64,000 bases of DNA from Verrucomicrobiota bacterium (lineage in GTDB: Bacteria; Verrucomicrobiota; Verrucomicrobiia; Palsa-1439). The first letter of the stretch is position 1, and each line of letters opens with the position of its first letter. Below are positions 28,929-37,161 of this stretch, piece by piece. The notes under the pieces are model-generated. The model did no database searches and was not told where the DNA came from. It saw nothing but the letters and a program-made list of their open reading frames with translations. A program made the position numbers and the translations under genes. Location: assembly GCA_016871575.1 (NCBI GenBank), contig VHCW01000011.1, positions 1 through 64,000 of the forward strand. Direction: 5' to 3'.

Positions 28929-30223
28929 GCCAGCGCGTCGTCATCCTCAACGTTGTCGGACTCGCCCCGCATCACCAGCGGTGGATGCCGAGCCTTGCCG
29001 GGTTTGCGTGGCGGCCGATGCGCCCCAGTTTTCCCGCTGTCACCTGTTCCGTTCAAGCCACCTTGCTCACCGGCAAACCGCCCGCCGAGCACGGCATCGT
29101 CGGCAACGGCTGGTTCGAGCGCGACACCTGCGAAGTGAAATTCTGGGAACAACCCGGCTCGCTCGTCCAGCGCCCCCGGATTTGGGACATGCTTCCCGGC
29201 AAGAAAACGGCCGTCCTGTTCTGGCAACATTCGATGCACATCAATACCGAGATTGTCATCACGCCGCGCCCGATCCATGCCCACCACAAACTCATCCAGT
29301 GGTGCTACTCCAAACCGCCCGGCTATTATGAAGATCTGAAATCTGACATTTCAAATTTCAAATTGCAGTCCTACTGGGGACCGCTCGCCGGCATCGCGTC
29401 GAGCCGTTGGATCGCCCGCGCCGCGCAGGCGACGTGGCGACGACACAAACCGGACCTGATGCTCGTCTATCTGCCGCATCTTGACTACGCCTCGCAAAAA
29501 CTCGGTCCCGACCCGGCGCAGGCGTTGCGCGAGATTGACGCCGTCGTCGCCGGACTGCTGGCCGAGTTCGGCAAGGAAGCGGCGGTGATTGTCTGCTCTG
29601 AGTATTCGCTTTCGCCCGTCACCGGCGCGCTCTACCCGAATCGCGCGCTCCGCCACGCCGGGCTTCTTCGCGTGCGCGAGATTGACGGGCGCGAGTATCT
29701 GGATTTCGAGTTGAGCGACGCCTTTGCCGTCGTGGACCACCAGATCGCCCACATCTACTGCAAACCCGGCGCCGTCGAATCCGCTCGCGCCGCGCTGGGT
29801 GACGTCGAATTTACCACCATCGCCCACCCGCGCGCCGGCGAGCTGGTGGCCGTCGCGCCGCGCGACAAATGGTTTGCGTACTACTGGTGGGCCGACTGGA
29901 ACAAAGCGCCCGACTTCGCGCACAGCGTGGACATCCACCGCAAACCCGGCTACGACCCGTGCGAGTTGTGGTTTGACTGGCCGCGCACGCTCTGTTCGCT
30001 CCACCCGGCCACGGCCACAAAGCCGGAACTGGTGAAAGGCTCGCATGGCCGCGTTGGCAACGACGGCGAAGGATGGGCGGTCTTGGCCGCAAACGAAAAC
30101 GCCGCCGCCGCTTTGCCTGATGCCGACGCAAACGCGACGGGCTTGGTTCCCATGTTGTTCCGCTTGTTCGAGGGCGAACTCAGTAGCCCAGCACTTTCCG
30201 CACGAACTCGCGGCTCATCTTGA
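28925..30223 (+). CDS. Type I phosphodiesterase/nucleotide pyrophosphatase-like protein, EboF-like
   Basis: A 432-residue alkaline-phosphatase-superfamily protein. The nucleophile region is PSFPAVTCSVQATLLTGKPP (residues 38-57), followed by EHGIVGNGW and the metal motif VYLPHLDYASQ at about 180. Overlaps the EboC-like gene by 4 bp. Five period-7 repeat units at 29334-29368 are translated in frame (LKSDISNFKLQ, about residues 138-148). The last 44 bp overlap the tail of the convergent epimerase gene. Confidence 0.85.
   Translation: MSQRVVILNVVGLAPHHQRWMPSLAGFAWRPMRPSFPAVTCSVQATLLTGKPPAEHGIVGNGWFERDTCEVKFWEQPGSLVQRPRIWDMLPGKKTAVLFWQHSMHINTEIVITPRPIHAHHKLIQWCYSKPPGYYEDLKSDISNFKLQSYWGPLAGIASSRWIARAAQATWRRHKPDLMLVYLPHLDYASQKLGPDPAQALREIDAVVAGLLAEFGKEAAVIVCSEYSLSPVTGALYPNRALRHAGLLRVREIDGREYLDFELSDAFAVVDHQIAHIYCKPGAVESARAALGDVEFTTIAHPRAGELVAVAPRDKWFAYYWWADWNKAPDFAHSVDIHRKPGYDPCELWFDWPRTLCSLHPATATKPELVKGSHGRVGNDGEGWAVLAANENAAAALPDADANATGLVPMLFRLFEGELSSPALSARTRGSS
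29334..29368 (+). repeat. Heptanucleotide tandem repeat inside the EboF-like gene
   Basis: Five period-7 units: ATCTGAA, ATCTGAC, ATTTCAA, ATTTCAA, ATTGCAG. The tract is AT-rich in a GC-rich gene and preserves the reading frame. Confidence 0.75.
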
Positions 30224-31088
30224 GGCTCTCGCGCAACGGGCGCGCCAGTTGGAAACCGCGCTCATGGGCCAGTTCAATGACGGCGTGGCCGGCGAAGTTG
30301 ATCTCGCGCAACGCCGTCGCGATGGCGGCGTAATCCATGTCACCCTCGCCCAGCGACTCGGACCACTTGCCGTCCTTCTTCTGGTCGCGCAGGTGCAGAA
30401 AAACAATCTGCCTGCCGTATTGGCGAATAAACGCGACGGGATCCACGCCGCCGCGAACGAGCCAGTTCAGGTCGGGGCCAAGTTTCGCATCGGGAATCCG
30501 CGCGAGCGTGCCTTTGAGGTCGTGCAGGTCGTTCTCGACCTCGTAGGTGTGGTTGTGGAGATTCAACACGACCTTGTTCTTCTCGCAGACCGCGATGATG
30601 TTGCGGAGCAACTCCGCCTGCGCGTCGAGTTGTTCCGGCGTTTTGAGGATTTTCTGGCCCCATTTCACCGCGCCAACGGACGCGCCGAGCGTGCGACCGC
30701 CAAGTTTCGCCAGCCGCGGAATTGCCTTCGCAGCTTCATCGAGAATCTCCTGATGCTTGGCGCGGTCCCACATCGCGCCGCCAAACGACGCGCCGAGGAC
30801 CGGAAGCTTGTGTTTCCGTGACAACTCGCCGATCCGCTCGACGGCGTCATCGGGCAGCAGCGCGCTCGACATCAACTCGATGCCGTCCATGCCGGCGTAG
30901 CTCATGTCGGCGAAGATTTGCGGCAGCACGGGTGTGATGTCGTATTTCGGCTGGGTGGCCGCATAAACCCACGGGTGCGCGCCGACGATGACGTTGGATT
31001 GTGCCGCCTGCGCTGACCGCGGCACAAGCCCGACGGCGGCAACACCAGCAGCGGCCTTCAGAAAATCACGGCGAGAAAGCTGTGTCAT
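30180..31088 (-). CDS. Tat-exported sugar phosphate isomerase/epimerase family protein
   Basis: A 302-residue TIM-barrel protein of the AP_endonuc_2/xylose-isomerase-like family. The N-terminus is a twin-arginine signal (SRRDFLKAAAGVAAVGL). Barrel motifs include GMDGIELMSS, LNLHNHTYEVENDL with metal-binding His and Glu, and GHAVIELAHERGF. It converges on and overlaps the EboF-like gene by 44 bp. EboE is also a TIM-barrel protein, but the Tat signal and opposite strand argue against calling this eboE. Confidence 0.85.
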   Translation of the reverse strand: MTQLSRRDFLKAAAGVAAVGLVPRSAQAAQSNVIVGAHPWVYAATQPKYDITPVLPQIFADMSYAGMDGIELMSSALLPDDAVERIGELSRKHKLPVLGASFGGAMWDRAKHQEILDEAAKAIPRLAKLGGRTLGASVGAVKWGQKILKTPEQLDAQAELLRNIIAVCEKNKVVLNLHNHTYEVENDLHDLKGTLARIPDAKLGPDLNWLVRGGVDPVAFIRQYGRQIVFLHLRDQKKDGKWSESLGEGDMDYAAIATALREINFAGHAVIELAHERGFQLARPLRESLKMSREFVRKVLGY

Positions 31089-31245
31089 GCCCGTGAGAAT
31101 ACGCCGCCCAGCGACCCGAGAAAAGCCAAATGTCCAAAGTCAGCACAGCCGTCCTGATCTCGGTGGTCTTACTTCCGGAGTGTACAGAGTGAAGCCTCCT
31201 TTGCACACTGCTACGCGATCAGCGCGAAAGTAATTCCCAATACCA

Positions 31246-32313
31246 TCAAACCGTATAAAACCAACTCGATAATGCTGAGCTGTCGATAATGCTGAGCGCA
31301 AGAAAGCGTTCGCGCCGGCACAGAGACACAATCGCCAATACCAACGATACCGGGATGGCAAGGATCAGGGGCGTCATCGCCAACGCCAAAGCTGCCCAGC
31401 CATTGAAACCGCTTGTGTCCATGAATTTCTCTGCAAGAAACCCGAGGAGGAAGCAAACAGGAACCGCCAACACCGGCAGCGCCAACGCCAACAGATTCAA
31501 CAACGGTCGCCGGCGCGGCGGAGGGACAGGAGGCGACGCCGGCGCCACCGGGATTGCGCGTGTCACTGGCAACATGGGCGCCAGAGTGACAGGCGGCTGT
31601 GGTGGCTGGGGAACCACAGTTTGCCGGGACTGCCTGCGTTTCCAATACCGCGCGCACAGCCAGCCGGCAACAACGACCCCTGCCAACACCAACAGCAACC
31701 AGGGGAACTCGAACAAGAGCAGCCCGCCGAATCCCGCGAACGGCAACAACCCGATGGCCAGCGGGACCCAGAACCGTTTCTGCCGCGACCGCTGCAGCGC
31801 CACAAATGAAACGACCGCCGTGGCGAATGCCATCGGACCGCCAACAAAGAACGCCACCATCGTTCCGTATCCTTCAAAATCGTGTTGCAGGAAGTCCGTT
31901 TTCGCGGCGACGATCGTCATCACGGTCGCCATCCCCGCCGGCAACAGCACCGCCAGCACTTTCAACACCGGCATGAATGTTGCCCCGGCCGCTGGCTGGT
32001 GGCGAGTTTTGTAGTGCCAGATGGCCAGCGCGATCCCGCCAACCATACAGACGGGCGGCGAGAATATGATGCCCACAAAGGGCAACAAGCCGATGCCGAG
32101 TGGAATCCAAAGCCACTTTTCTTTGGATTGACGGAGCGCGAGAAACGAAACGACGGCCGTCGCGATGGCGAGAACCATCAACCCAATCCTCCAGCCGAAG
32201 AGCGCCATTTCCGCGGAACCATGCGGACGTGAATAGACGTGCACGCCGGCCGCAACGGCCAACGCCATGAACAAACCGGCCAGACTGTACGCCGCAAGTT
32301 TCAGCGATTTCAC
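31246..32313 (-). CDS. Multi-span membrane protein with frameshifted C-terminus
   Basis: A 355-residue protein of about eight hydrophobic segments in two similar halves (VVSFLALRQSKEKWLWIPLG... and VVSFVALQRSRQKRFWVPLA...), a Pro-rich linker (about 230-265) and a final membrane domain. The GTG at 32313 gives a clean start; another GTG at 32352 is possible. The last residues (DSSALSSWFYTV) follow a 15-bp direct repeat; removing one repeat restores a continuing membrane helix ELVLYGLMVLGITFALIA ending at 31211. Function unknown. Confidence 0.65.
   Translation of the reverse strand: MKSLKLAAYSLAGLFMALAVAAGVHVYSRPHGSAEMALFGWRIGLMVLAIATAVVSFLALRQSKEKWLWIPLGIGLLPFVGIIFSPPVCMVGGIALAIWHYKTRHQPAAGATFMPVLKVLAVLLPAGMATVMTIVAAKTDFLQHDFEGYGTMVAFFVGGPMAFATAVVSFVALQRSRQKRFWVPLAIGLLPFAGFGGLLLFEFPWLLLVLAGVVVAGWLCARYWKRRQSRQTVVPQPPQPPVTLAPMLPVTRAIPVAPASPPVPPPRRRPLLNLLALALPVLAVPVCFLLGFLAEKFMDTSGFNGWAALALAMTPLILAIPVSLVLAIVSLCRRERFLALSIIDSSALSSWFYTV
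31266..31297. repeat. Short tandem duplication causing a frameshift
   Basis: TCGATAATGCTGAGC at 31266-31280 and again at 31283-31297, separated by TG (17-bp period). The length is not a multiple of three, and it shifts the end of the membrane-protein gene. Confidence 0.8.
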
Positions 32314-32417
32314 AATACGTTGATACCCTGCGGGAGCGCGATGGGCAACCACGGAAACCGTGGAAATGACGGGAGTTGTGTGGATTCGAGAGCCGGAAGG
32401 CTGTACACTGCGCGAGA

Positions 32418-34445
32418 ATGAGTTTTCAGCTTGTTTCCAAGTACAAGCCGCGCGGCGACCAGCCGCAGGCGATTGCCGCCCTGACCGGGTCGCTGCGCGC
32501 CGGCCATCGCTTCCAGACGCTGCTCGGCGTCACCGGCAGCGGCAAGACGTTCACAATGGCCAACGTCATCGCCGCGCTCGACCGGCCGACGCTCGTCATC
32601 TCGCACAACAAAACACTCGCCGCCCAGCTTTTCAGCGAGTTCAAGCAGTTCTTTCCCCACAACGCCGTCGAGTACTATGTCAGCTACTACGACTACTACC
32701 AGCCCGAAGCGTACATCCCGCAGACCGACACCTACATCGAGAAGGACGCCTCCATCAACGAGCAGATCGAGAAACTCCGCCTCTCCACCACCAGTTCGCT
32801 GCTCTCGCGCCGCGACACCGTCGTCGTCGCCAGCGTCTCCTGCATCTACGGCCTCGGTTCGCCGGAGGATTATTTCGAGATGATGGCGCTCGTCAACGTC
32901 GGCACGGAAATGGGGCGCGACGACCTGCTCCGCAAACTCGTGGACATGCAGTACGACCGCAACGACTACGAGTTCACCCGCGGCAACTTCCGCGTCCGCG
33001 GCGGCACGGTCGAAGTCTGCCCCAGCTACACTGACGATGCGCTCCGCGTCGAGTTCGACGGCGACCGTGTCGCGGCCATTACTCGTTTCGATCCGCTGAC
33101 CGGCAAGAAGAAGGAAACGACCAGCGCCGTTTCCATCTATCCCGCCAAGCACTGGGTCATGCCGTACCACAAAATCGCCAACGCCGTGGACGCCATCACG
33201 GCCGAGGCCGCGGAGCGCGTCGCGTGGTTCGAGCAGCGCGGCAAACTCGTCGAAGCCCAGCGCATTCACAGCCGCACGATGTACGACTTGGAAATGCTCC
33301 AGGAAATGGGCTTCTGCGCCGGCATCGAGAACTACTCGCGCCACCTCAGCGGACGCGCTGCCGGTGAACGCCCGTTCTGTCTGCTCGATTTCTTCCCGAA
33401 AGATTTCCTCCTCATCGTGGACGAATCCCACGTCACCGTCTCCCAGATTGGCGGCATGTACGCCGGCGACCGTTCGCGCAAGACCACACTGATCGAGCAC
33501 GGTTTTCGCCTGCCATCCGCGCTCGACAACCGTCCGCTGAACTTCACCGAGTTCGAGAGCCTCGTGAACCAGTGCATCTTCATGTCGGCCACGCCCGGCG
33601 CGTTTGAGTTGGAGAAGAGCGCCGTCGTGGCCGAGCAGATTATTCGTCCGACCGGCCTCGTGGATCCGACGGTCACCCTCAAACCGCTTGCCGGCCAGAT
33701 TGACGACCTCATCGAGCAATGCCGGCAACGCACCGAGAAGGGCGAGCGCGTGCTCGTGACGACGCTGACCAAGCGCACCGCTGAAGACCTCGCTGATTAC
33801 CTGCGCGACGTCGGCATTCGTGTGAAATATCTCCACAGCGAGATTGACGCGATCGAGCGGGTCGAGATCCTGCGCGGTTTGCGCGCTGCCGACTTTGACG
33901 TGCTCGTCGGCATCAACCTGCTCCGTGAAGGACTCGACCTGCCGGAAGTGTCGCTCGTCGCCATCCTTGACGCCGACAAGGAAGGGTTCCTGCGCAGCGC
34001 CACGTCGTTGATTCAGACGGCGGGCCGGGCCGCGCGCCACATCAACGCCGAGGTTGTCCTGTACGCCGACGTGATGACCGACTCGATCAAGAAGTTCCTC
34101 GCCACGACCGAGTATCGCCGGGAAAAACAGCTTGCCTACAACAAGGAGCACGGCATCACGCCGAAGTCAGTCAAACGCGAGTTGCAACTCAGCCTTGCCG
34201 GGCTGACGAAAGCGCGCGAAGTCGAGGCGTCGGTCGTGCGCGAAGGCTACGAGACCGCCGAACTGGTCCGCGAGTTGGAGGCCGAGATGATCGAGGCCGC
34301 CGAGAACCTCCAGTTCGAGAAGGCCGCCATCTTGCGCGACCAAATCAACGCGCTCCAGGAAGGCAAACCGGCGGCACGGCGCGAAGTGAAATACGACCGC
34401 AAGCTGAAAGTGAACGTGGTGAAGAAACGAAACCGCAAACGGTGA
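32418..34445 (+). CDS. uvrB: Excinuclease ABC subunit B (UvrB)
   Basis: Damage-verifying helicase-like subunit of nucleotide excision repair, 675 residues (normal). Walker [11 protein letters not shown] at about residue 39, the beta-hairpin [16 protein letters not shown] at about 92-107, helicase motif DESHVT, motif [10 protein letters not shown], and a C-terminal UvrC-binding UVR motif ([18 protein letters not shown]). Start at 32418 chosen by family alignment and because TACACT at 32404-32409 lies 8 bp upstream with no ribosome-binding site. Confidence 0.98.
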   Translation: MSFQLVSKYKPRGDQPQAIAALTGSLRAGHRFQTLLGVTGSGKTFTMANVIAALDRPTLVISHNKTLAAQLFSEFKQFFPHNAVEYYVSYYDYYQPEAYIPQTDTYIEKDASINEQIEKLRLSTTSSLLSRRDTVVVASVSCIYGLGSPEDYFEMMALVNVGTEMGRDDLLRKLVDMQYDRNDYEFTRGNFRVRGGTVEVCPSYTDDALRVEFDGDRVAAITRFDPLTGKKKETTSAVSIYPAKHWVMPYHKIANAVDAITAEAAERVAWFEQRGKLVEAQRIHSRTMYDLEMLQEMGFCAGIENYSRHLSGRAAGERPFCLLDFFPKDFLLIVDESHVTVSQIGGMYAGDRSRKTTLIEHGFRLPSALDNRPLNFTEFESLVNQCIFMSATPGAFELEKSAVVAEQIIRPTGLVDPTVTLKPLAGQIDDLIEQCRQRTEKGERVLVTTLTKRTAEDLADYLRDVGIRVKYLHSEIDAIERVEILRGLRAADFDVLVGINLLREGLDLPEVSLVAILDADKEGFLRSATSLIQTAGRAARHINAEVVLYADVMTDSIKKFLATTEYRREKQLAYNKEHGITPKSVKRELQLSLAGLTKAREVEASVVREGYETAELVRELEAEMIEAAENLQFEKAAILRDQINALQEGKPAARREVKYDRKLKVNVVKKRNRKR

Positions 34446-34463
34446 TTCCGCGTTCCTTCGTCG

Positions 34464-35198
34464 TCAGTACCAGGCCTGCCACAGGAACAGGCCGCGCGCC
34501 GGCGCGGTTTCCACCAACGCCGTCCGTTTCCGGCCGCGCACCAGCGCGCCGAGCTGTTCCGCGGTCAGCCGCCCTTCCCCGACCTTCACCAGCGCGCCGA
34601 CAATCGAGCGCACCATCTTGTACAGGAACCCGTCCGCCGCCACGGCGATCGTCAGCAGGTTCCCGCGCTGGGTGATGGTGAGTTTCGAGATTGTCCGCAC
34701 CGGCGAAAGGTCCGATGTTGCCGCCAACGCCGTGAAATCACGTCGTCCCTTCAACATCCGCGCCGCCCGCCGCATCGCGGTCACGTCCAGCGGCCGCGGA
34801 TGATGCCACGCGTACTGTCGCAAGAACGGGTCCGCCACCGCGCCGCCGTCAATCTGGTAGCGATACTCTTTGCGCTTGGCCGAGAACCGCGCGTGAAAGC
34901 GCGCGTCCACCTTCTGCACGCGCAGGATGCGAATATCGCCCGGCAGGTTCGCGTTCAGCGCGCGGCGAATAGTAAGTGGTGAGTGGTGGGTGGTGAGTGC
35001 GACACTCGCCACCTGCGCCCGCGCGTGCACGCCCGCGTCCGTTCTTCCCGAACCGTGAACCCTGCACTTGGAACCGAGAACCTTCTCCATCGCCTTCTCA
35101 ATAAGTTCCTGCACCGTGACCGCGTTCGGCTGCACCTGCCAGCCGCCATAGCCGGTGCCGTCATAGGCGATGATCAACTTAAAATGACGAGTGCGCAT
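34464..35198 (-). CDS. truA: tRNA pseudouridine(38-40) synthase TruA
   Basis: Forms pseudouridine at tRNA positions 38-40. 244 residues, with the catalytic Asp in GSGRTDAGVHA at about residue 50. Other family motifs are YDGTGYGGWQ and RRDFTALA. Two period-7 repeat tracts sit in the gene: one encodes residues just before the catalytic loop (KVLGSKCRVHGS), the other inserts ALTTHHSPLTI between VASV and RRALN. It overlaps ruvX by 20 bp and converges on uvrB. An upstream TTG at 35201 is also possible. Confidence 0.95.
   Translation of the reverse strand: MRTRHFKLIIAYDGTGYGGWQVQPNAVTVQELIEKAMEKVLGSKCRVHGSGRTDAGVHARAQVASVALTTHHSPLTIRRALNANLPGDIRILRVQKVDARFHARFSAKRKEYRYQIDGGAVADPFLRQYAWHHPRPLDVTAMRRAARMLKGRRDFTALAATSDLSPVRTISKLTITQRGNLLTIAVAADGFLYKMVRSIVGALVKVGEGRLTAEQLGALVRGRKRTALVETAPARGLFLWQAWY
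34972..34999. repeat. Heptanucleotide tandem repeat in truA, tract 1
   Basis: Four period-7 units on the plus strand: GTAAGTG, GTGAGTG, GTGGGTG, GTGAGTG. Translated in truA as TTHHSPLT, where other TruA proteins have a short loop. Confidence 0.8.
35051..35085. repeat. Heptanucleotide tandem repeat in truA, tract 2
   Basis: Five degenerate period-7 units on the plus strand: AACCGTG, AACCCTG, CACTTGG, AACCGAG, AACCTTC. Lies immediately before the codons for the catalytic GSGRTDAG loop. Confidence 0.65.
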
Positions 35199-35577
35199 CA
35201 AGATAACTCTGCAACAATAATTGCGCGGCCATCTGGTCGCGTTTTTCCTTCCGCTCCGAGCGGCGCACGTTTCCCTCCAACAACACCCGCTCCGCCTGCG
35301 CGGTCGTCAACCGCTCGTCCCACCCTTCCACCGGCAGACTCGTCGCCGCGCGCAACGCCGCGAGGAACGCCAGCGCGCGCCCGGTCTGTTCGCTGGCCGT
35401 GTTGTCGAGCCGGCGCGGCACGCCCACGATGATCTTGCCGGCGCCGCGCTCCGACGCCACGCGCAACACCTCCGCCACGCTGGCGACGTGCCCGATGCCC
35501 TGCGCGACCGCGCCGGTTTCGTCGCTGATGGCGAGGCCGACGCGCTTCGTGCCGTGATCAACGCCGAGGACGCGCAT
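35179..35577 (-). CDS. ruvX: Putative pre-16S rRNA nuclease / Holliday junction resolvase RuvX (YqgF)
   Basis: A 132-residue RNase H-fold protein of the YqgF family. Motif LGVDHGTKRVGLA at residues 4-16 holds the first catalytic Asp, IIVGVPRRLDN lies at about 50, and the end has SERKEKRDQMAAQLLLQSYLD with the last acidic residues. YqgF matures the 16S rRNA 5' end in E. coli. It overlaps trpA by 20 bp and truA by 20 bp, indicating co-transcription. Confidence 0.95.
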   Translation of the reverse strand: MRVLGVDHGTKRVGLAISDETGAVAQGIGHVASVAEVLRVASERGAGKIIVGVPRRLDNTASEQTGRALAFLAALRAATSLPVEGWDERLTTAQAERVLLEGNVRRSERKEKRDQMAAQLLLQSYLDAHSSF

Positions 35578-36361
35578 CGTTCACCGCCTTGACCATCGGC
35601 GCCACAAACCGGGACACAGCCCGCGCACTGCGGCCCTTGGCGATCTGGTTGACAATCGCGCTGCCCACCACAACCGCGTCGCCGTGCTGCGCAATGTTCC
35701 GGGCTTGTTCCGGGTCGGAAACGCCAAAGCCGACCGCGACCGGGATGCTGGTGTGCCGGCGAATGACGGCCATCCTCGGCGCGATGGAACCGGAAACCGT
35801 CTTCTGCATCCCCGTGACGCCCTCGCGCGAGACGTAGTAAATGAACCCGCTGGCGTGCCGGCAGATTTCGGCGATGCGTTTCTCCGGCGTCGTCGGCGCA
35901 ATGAGGTAGATCGGGCACAACCCCGCGCGTTTCATTGCGCGCTCGTAGGCCGCCGCTTCCTCCGGCGGCAGGTCGAGCGCCAGCGCGCCGTCCACGCCGG
36001 CCGCGGCGGCCTCCCTCGCAAAACGCCCGACGCCGTGGCGATGAATGAGATTGTAATAAATATAGAAGACAATGGGAATCCGGCAGCCGGCGCGGCGCAG
36101 TCTGGCAACGGCATCGAGGACGCCCGCCAGCGTCGTGCCGCTGCGCAATGCCCGCTCGGCGGCGAGTTGGTTGACGACACCATCCGCGAGCGGATCGCTG
36201 AAGGGAATGCCGAGTTCGAGCACGTCCACGCCGACACGCTCGAACTCGCGCGCGAGCGAGATGGTCATCTTGAGGTTCGGATCACCGGCGCAAATGTAGG
36301 CGATGAACCCTTTTCGTTCAGCCGCGCGGAGCGCAGCGAATTTGGCGTCAATGCGATTCAT
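35558..36361 (-). CDS. trpA: Tryptophan synthase alpha chain
   Basis: Cleaves indole-3-glycerol phosphate to indole and glyceraldehyde 3-phosphate, with TrpB. 267 residues, normal. Catalytic Glu in DVLELGIPFSDPLADG at about residue 48, with catalytic Asp at about 59 (PFSDPLADG). The usual ADGP is ADGVV here. Phosphate-binding GFGVSDPEQA is near the C-terminus. trpB is not adjacent; the gene sits in a chain with coaX and ruvX. Confidence 0.96.
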   Translation of the reverse strand: MNRIDAKFAALRAAERKGFIAYICAGDPNLKMTISLAREFERVGVDVLELGIPFSDPLADGVVNQLAAERALRSGTTLAGVLDAVARLRRAGCRIPIVFYIYYNLIHRHGVGRFAREAAAAGVDGALALDLPPEEAAAYERAMKRAGLCPIYLIAPTTPEKRIAEICRHASGFIYYVSREGVTGMQKTVSGSIAPRMAVIRRHTSIPVAVGFGVSDPEQARNIAQHGDAVVVGSAIVNQIAKGRSARAVSRFVAPMVKAVNDARPRR

Positions 36362-37076
36362 TGTGCAGGTAGATAAACCGCAGACCTTCGAGGGTCAACA
36401 TCGGATTGACATGCTTGATTTCCGGGACATGACGGGCGATGAGCGCGGCGTAGCCGCCGGTGGCGACAACAGCGGCGCGCGCCATGCCGGGTTGGCGGCG
36501 GAGCGCCGCGAGGATTTCCCTCACAAGGCCGCGGTAGCCGATGACCGCACCGGTTTGCATGGCGCCGACGGTGCTCTTGCCGATGATGGCGCGCGGTTCG
36601 CGCGGCACGATGCGCGGCAACAGCGCGGTGTGTTCGTGGAGATAATGCGTCATGGCGGCCAGGCCGGGCGCGATGACGCCACCGGCAAATTCACCGGCGA
36701 CGTTGACGACGTCGAAGGTGAGGGCGGTGCCGAAATCCACGCCGATGACCGGCGCGCCGTAGAGGCGGACGAGCGCAACGGCGTTGGCGAGCCGGTCGGC
36801 GCCGATCTGGCGCTTGTTCGGGTAACGAATGCCGATGCCGAGATCGGCGTCCGCATTGACAAGGATTGGTTTCAACGGAAGACAAGCGAGGAGTCGCCGG
36901 GTGGCCGCTGGGACAACGGAGGCGAGGACGCAGGCGTTGTAGGAACCGAGCGCCGACGGGATGCGGGAAGGTTTTGCGGTCGGCACGGTGACAATGCGAC
37001 GGATGCGGTCGGGCGTGGCGATGGCAAAATCGGTGTGGGTATTGCCGGCGTCAATGAGCAGGATGCGCGGGTTCAT
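36348..37076 (-). CDS. coaX: Type III pantothenate kinase (CoaX)
   Basis: First step of coenzyme A synthesis, phosphorylating pantothenate. 242 residues with ASKHA-fold signatures: phosphate-1 LLIDAGNTHTDFA at the N-terminus (usually G-N-T/S), GADRLANAVAL with the catalytic Asp at about 100, and VDFGTALTFDVV at about 120. It overlaps trpA by 14 bp. Start at 37076 (MNPRILL) was preferred over 37109, which would run into the hairpin at 37101-37144. Confidence 0.93.
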   Translation of the reverse strand: MNPRILLIDAGNTHTDFAIATPDRIRRIVTVPTAKPSRIPSALGSYNACVLASVVPAATRRLLACLPLKPILVNADADLGIGIRYPNKRQIGADRLANAVALVRLYGAPVIGVDFGTALTFDVVNVAGEFAGGVIAPGLAAMTHYLHEHTALLPRIVPREPRAIIGKSTVGAMQTGAVIGYRGLVREILAALRRQPGMARAAVVATGGYAALIARHVPEIKHVNPMLTLEGLRFIYLHNESH

Positions 37077-37100
37077 AATGCTTTGCGGCGCGGGGGATGG

Positions 37101-37144
37101 CATTGCCAAAAGCGTGAAATAGGTATTTCACTCTTTTGGCAATG
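37101..37144. repeat. 44-bp near-perfect palindrome between birA and coaX
   Basis: Arms of 21 bp (CATTGCCAAAAG-C-GTGAAATA and its complement with one mismatch) around GG. It is not followed by a T-run on either strand, so it is not a standard intrinsic terminator. Confidence 0.75.
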
Positions 37145-37161
37145 GGGTGGGATGGATGATT

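Noticed and set aside
30180-31088. Calling the Tat-exported epimerase eboE
   Set aside because: EboE is cytoplasmic and part of the same-strand cluster; this gene has a twin-arginine signal, is convergent and resembles the many exported xylose-isomerase-like proteins of this phylum.
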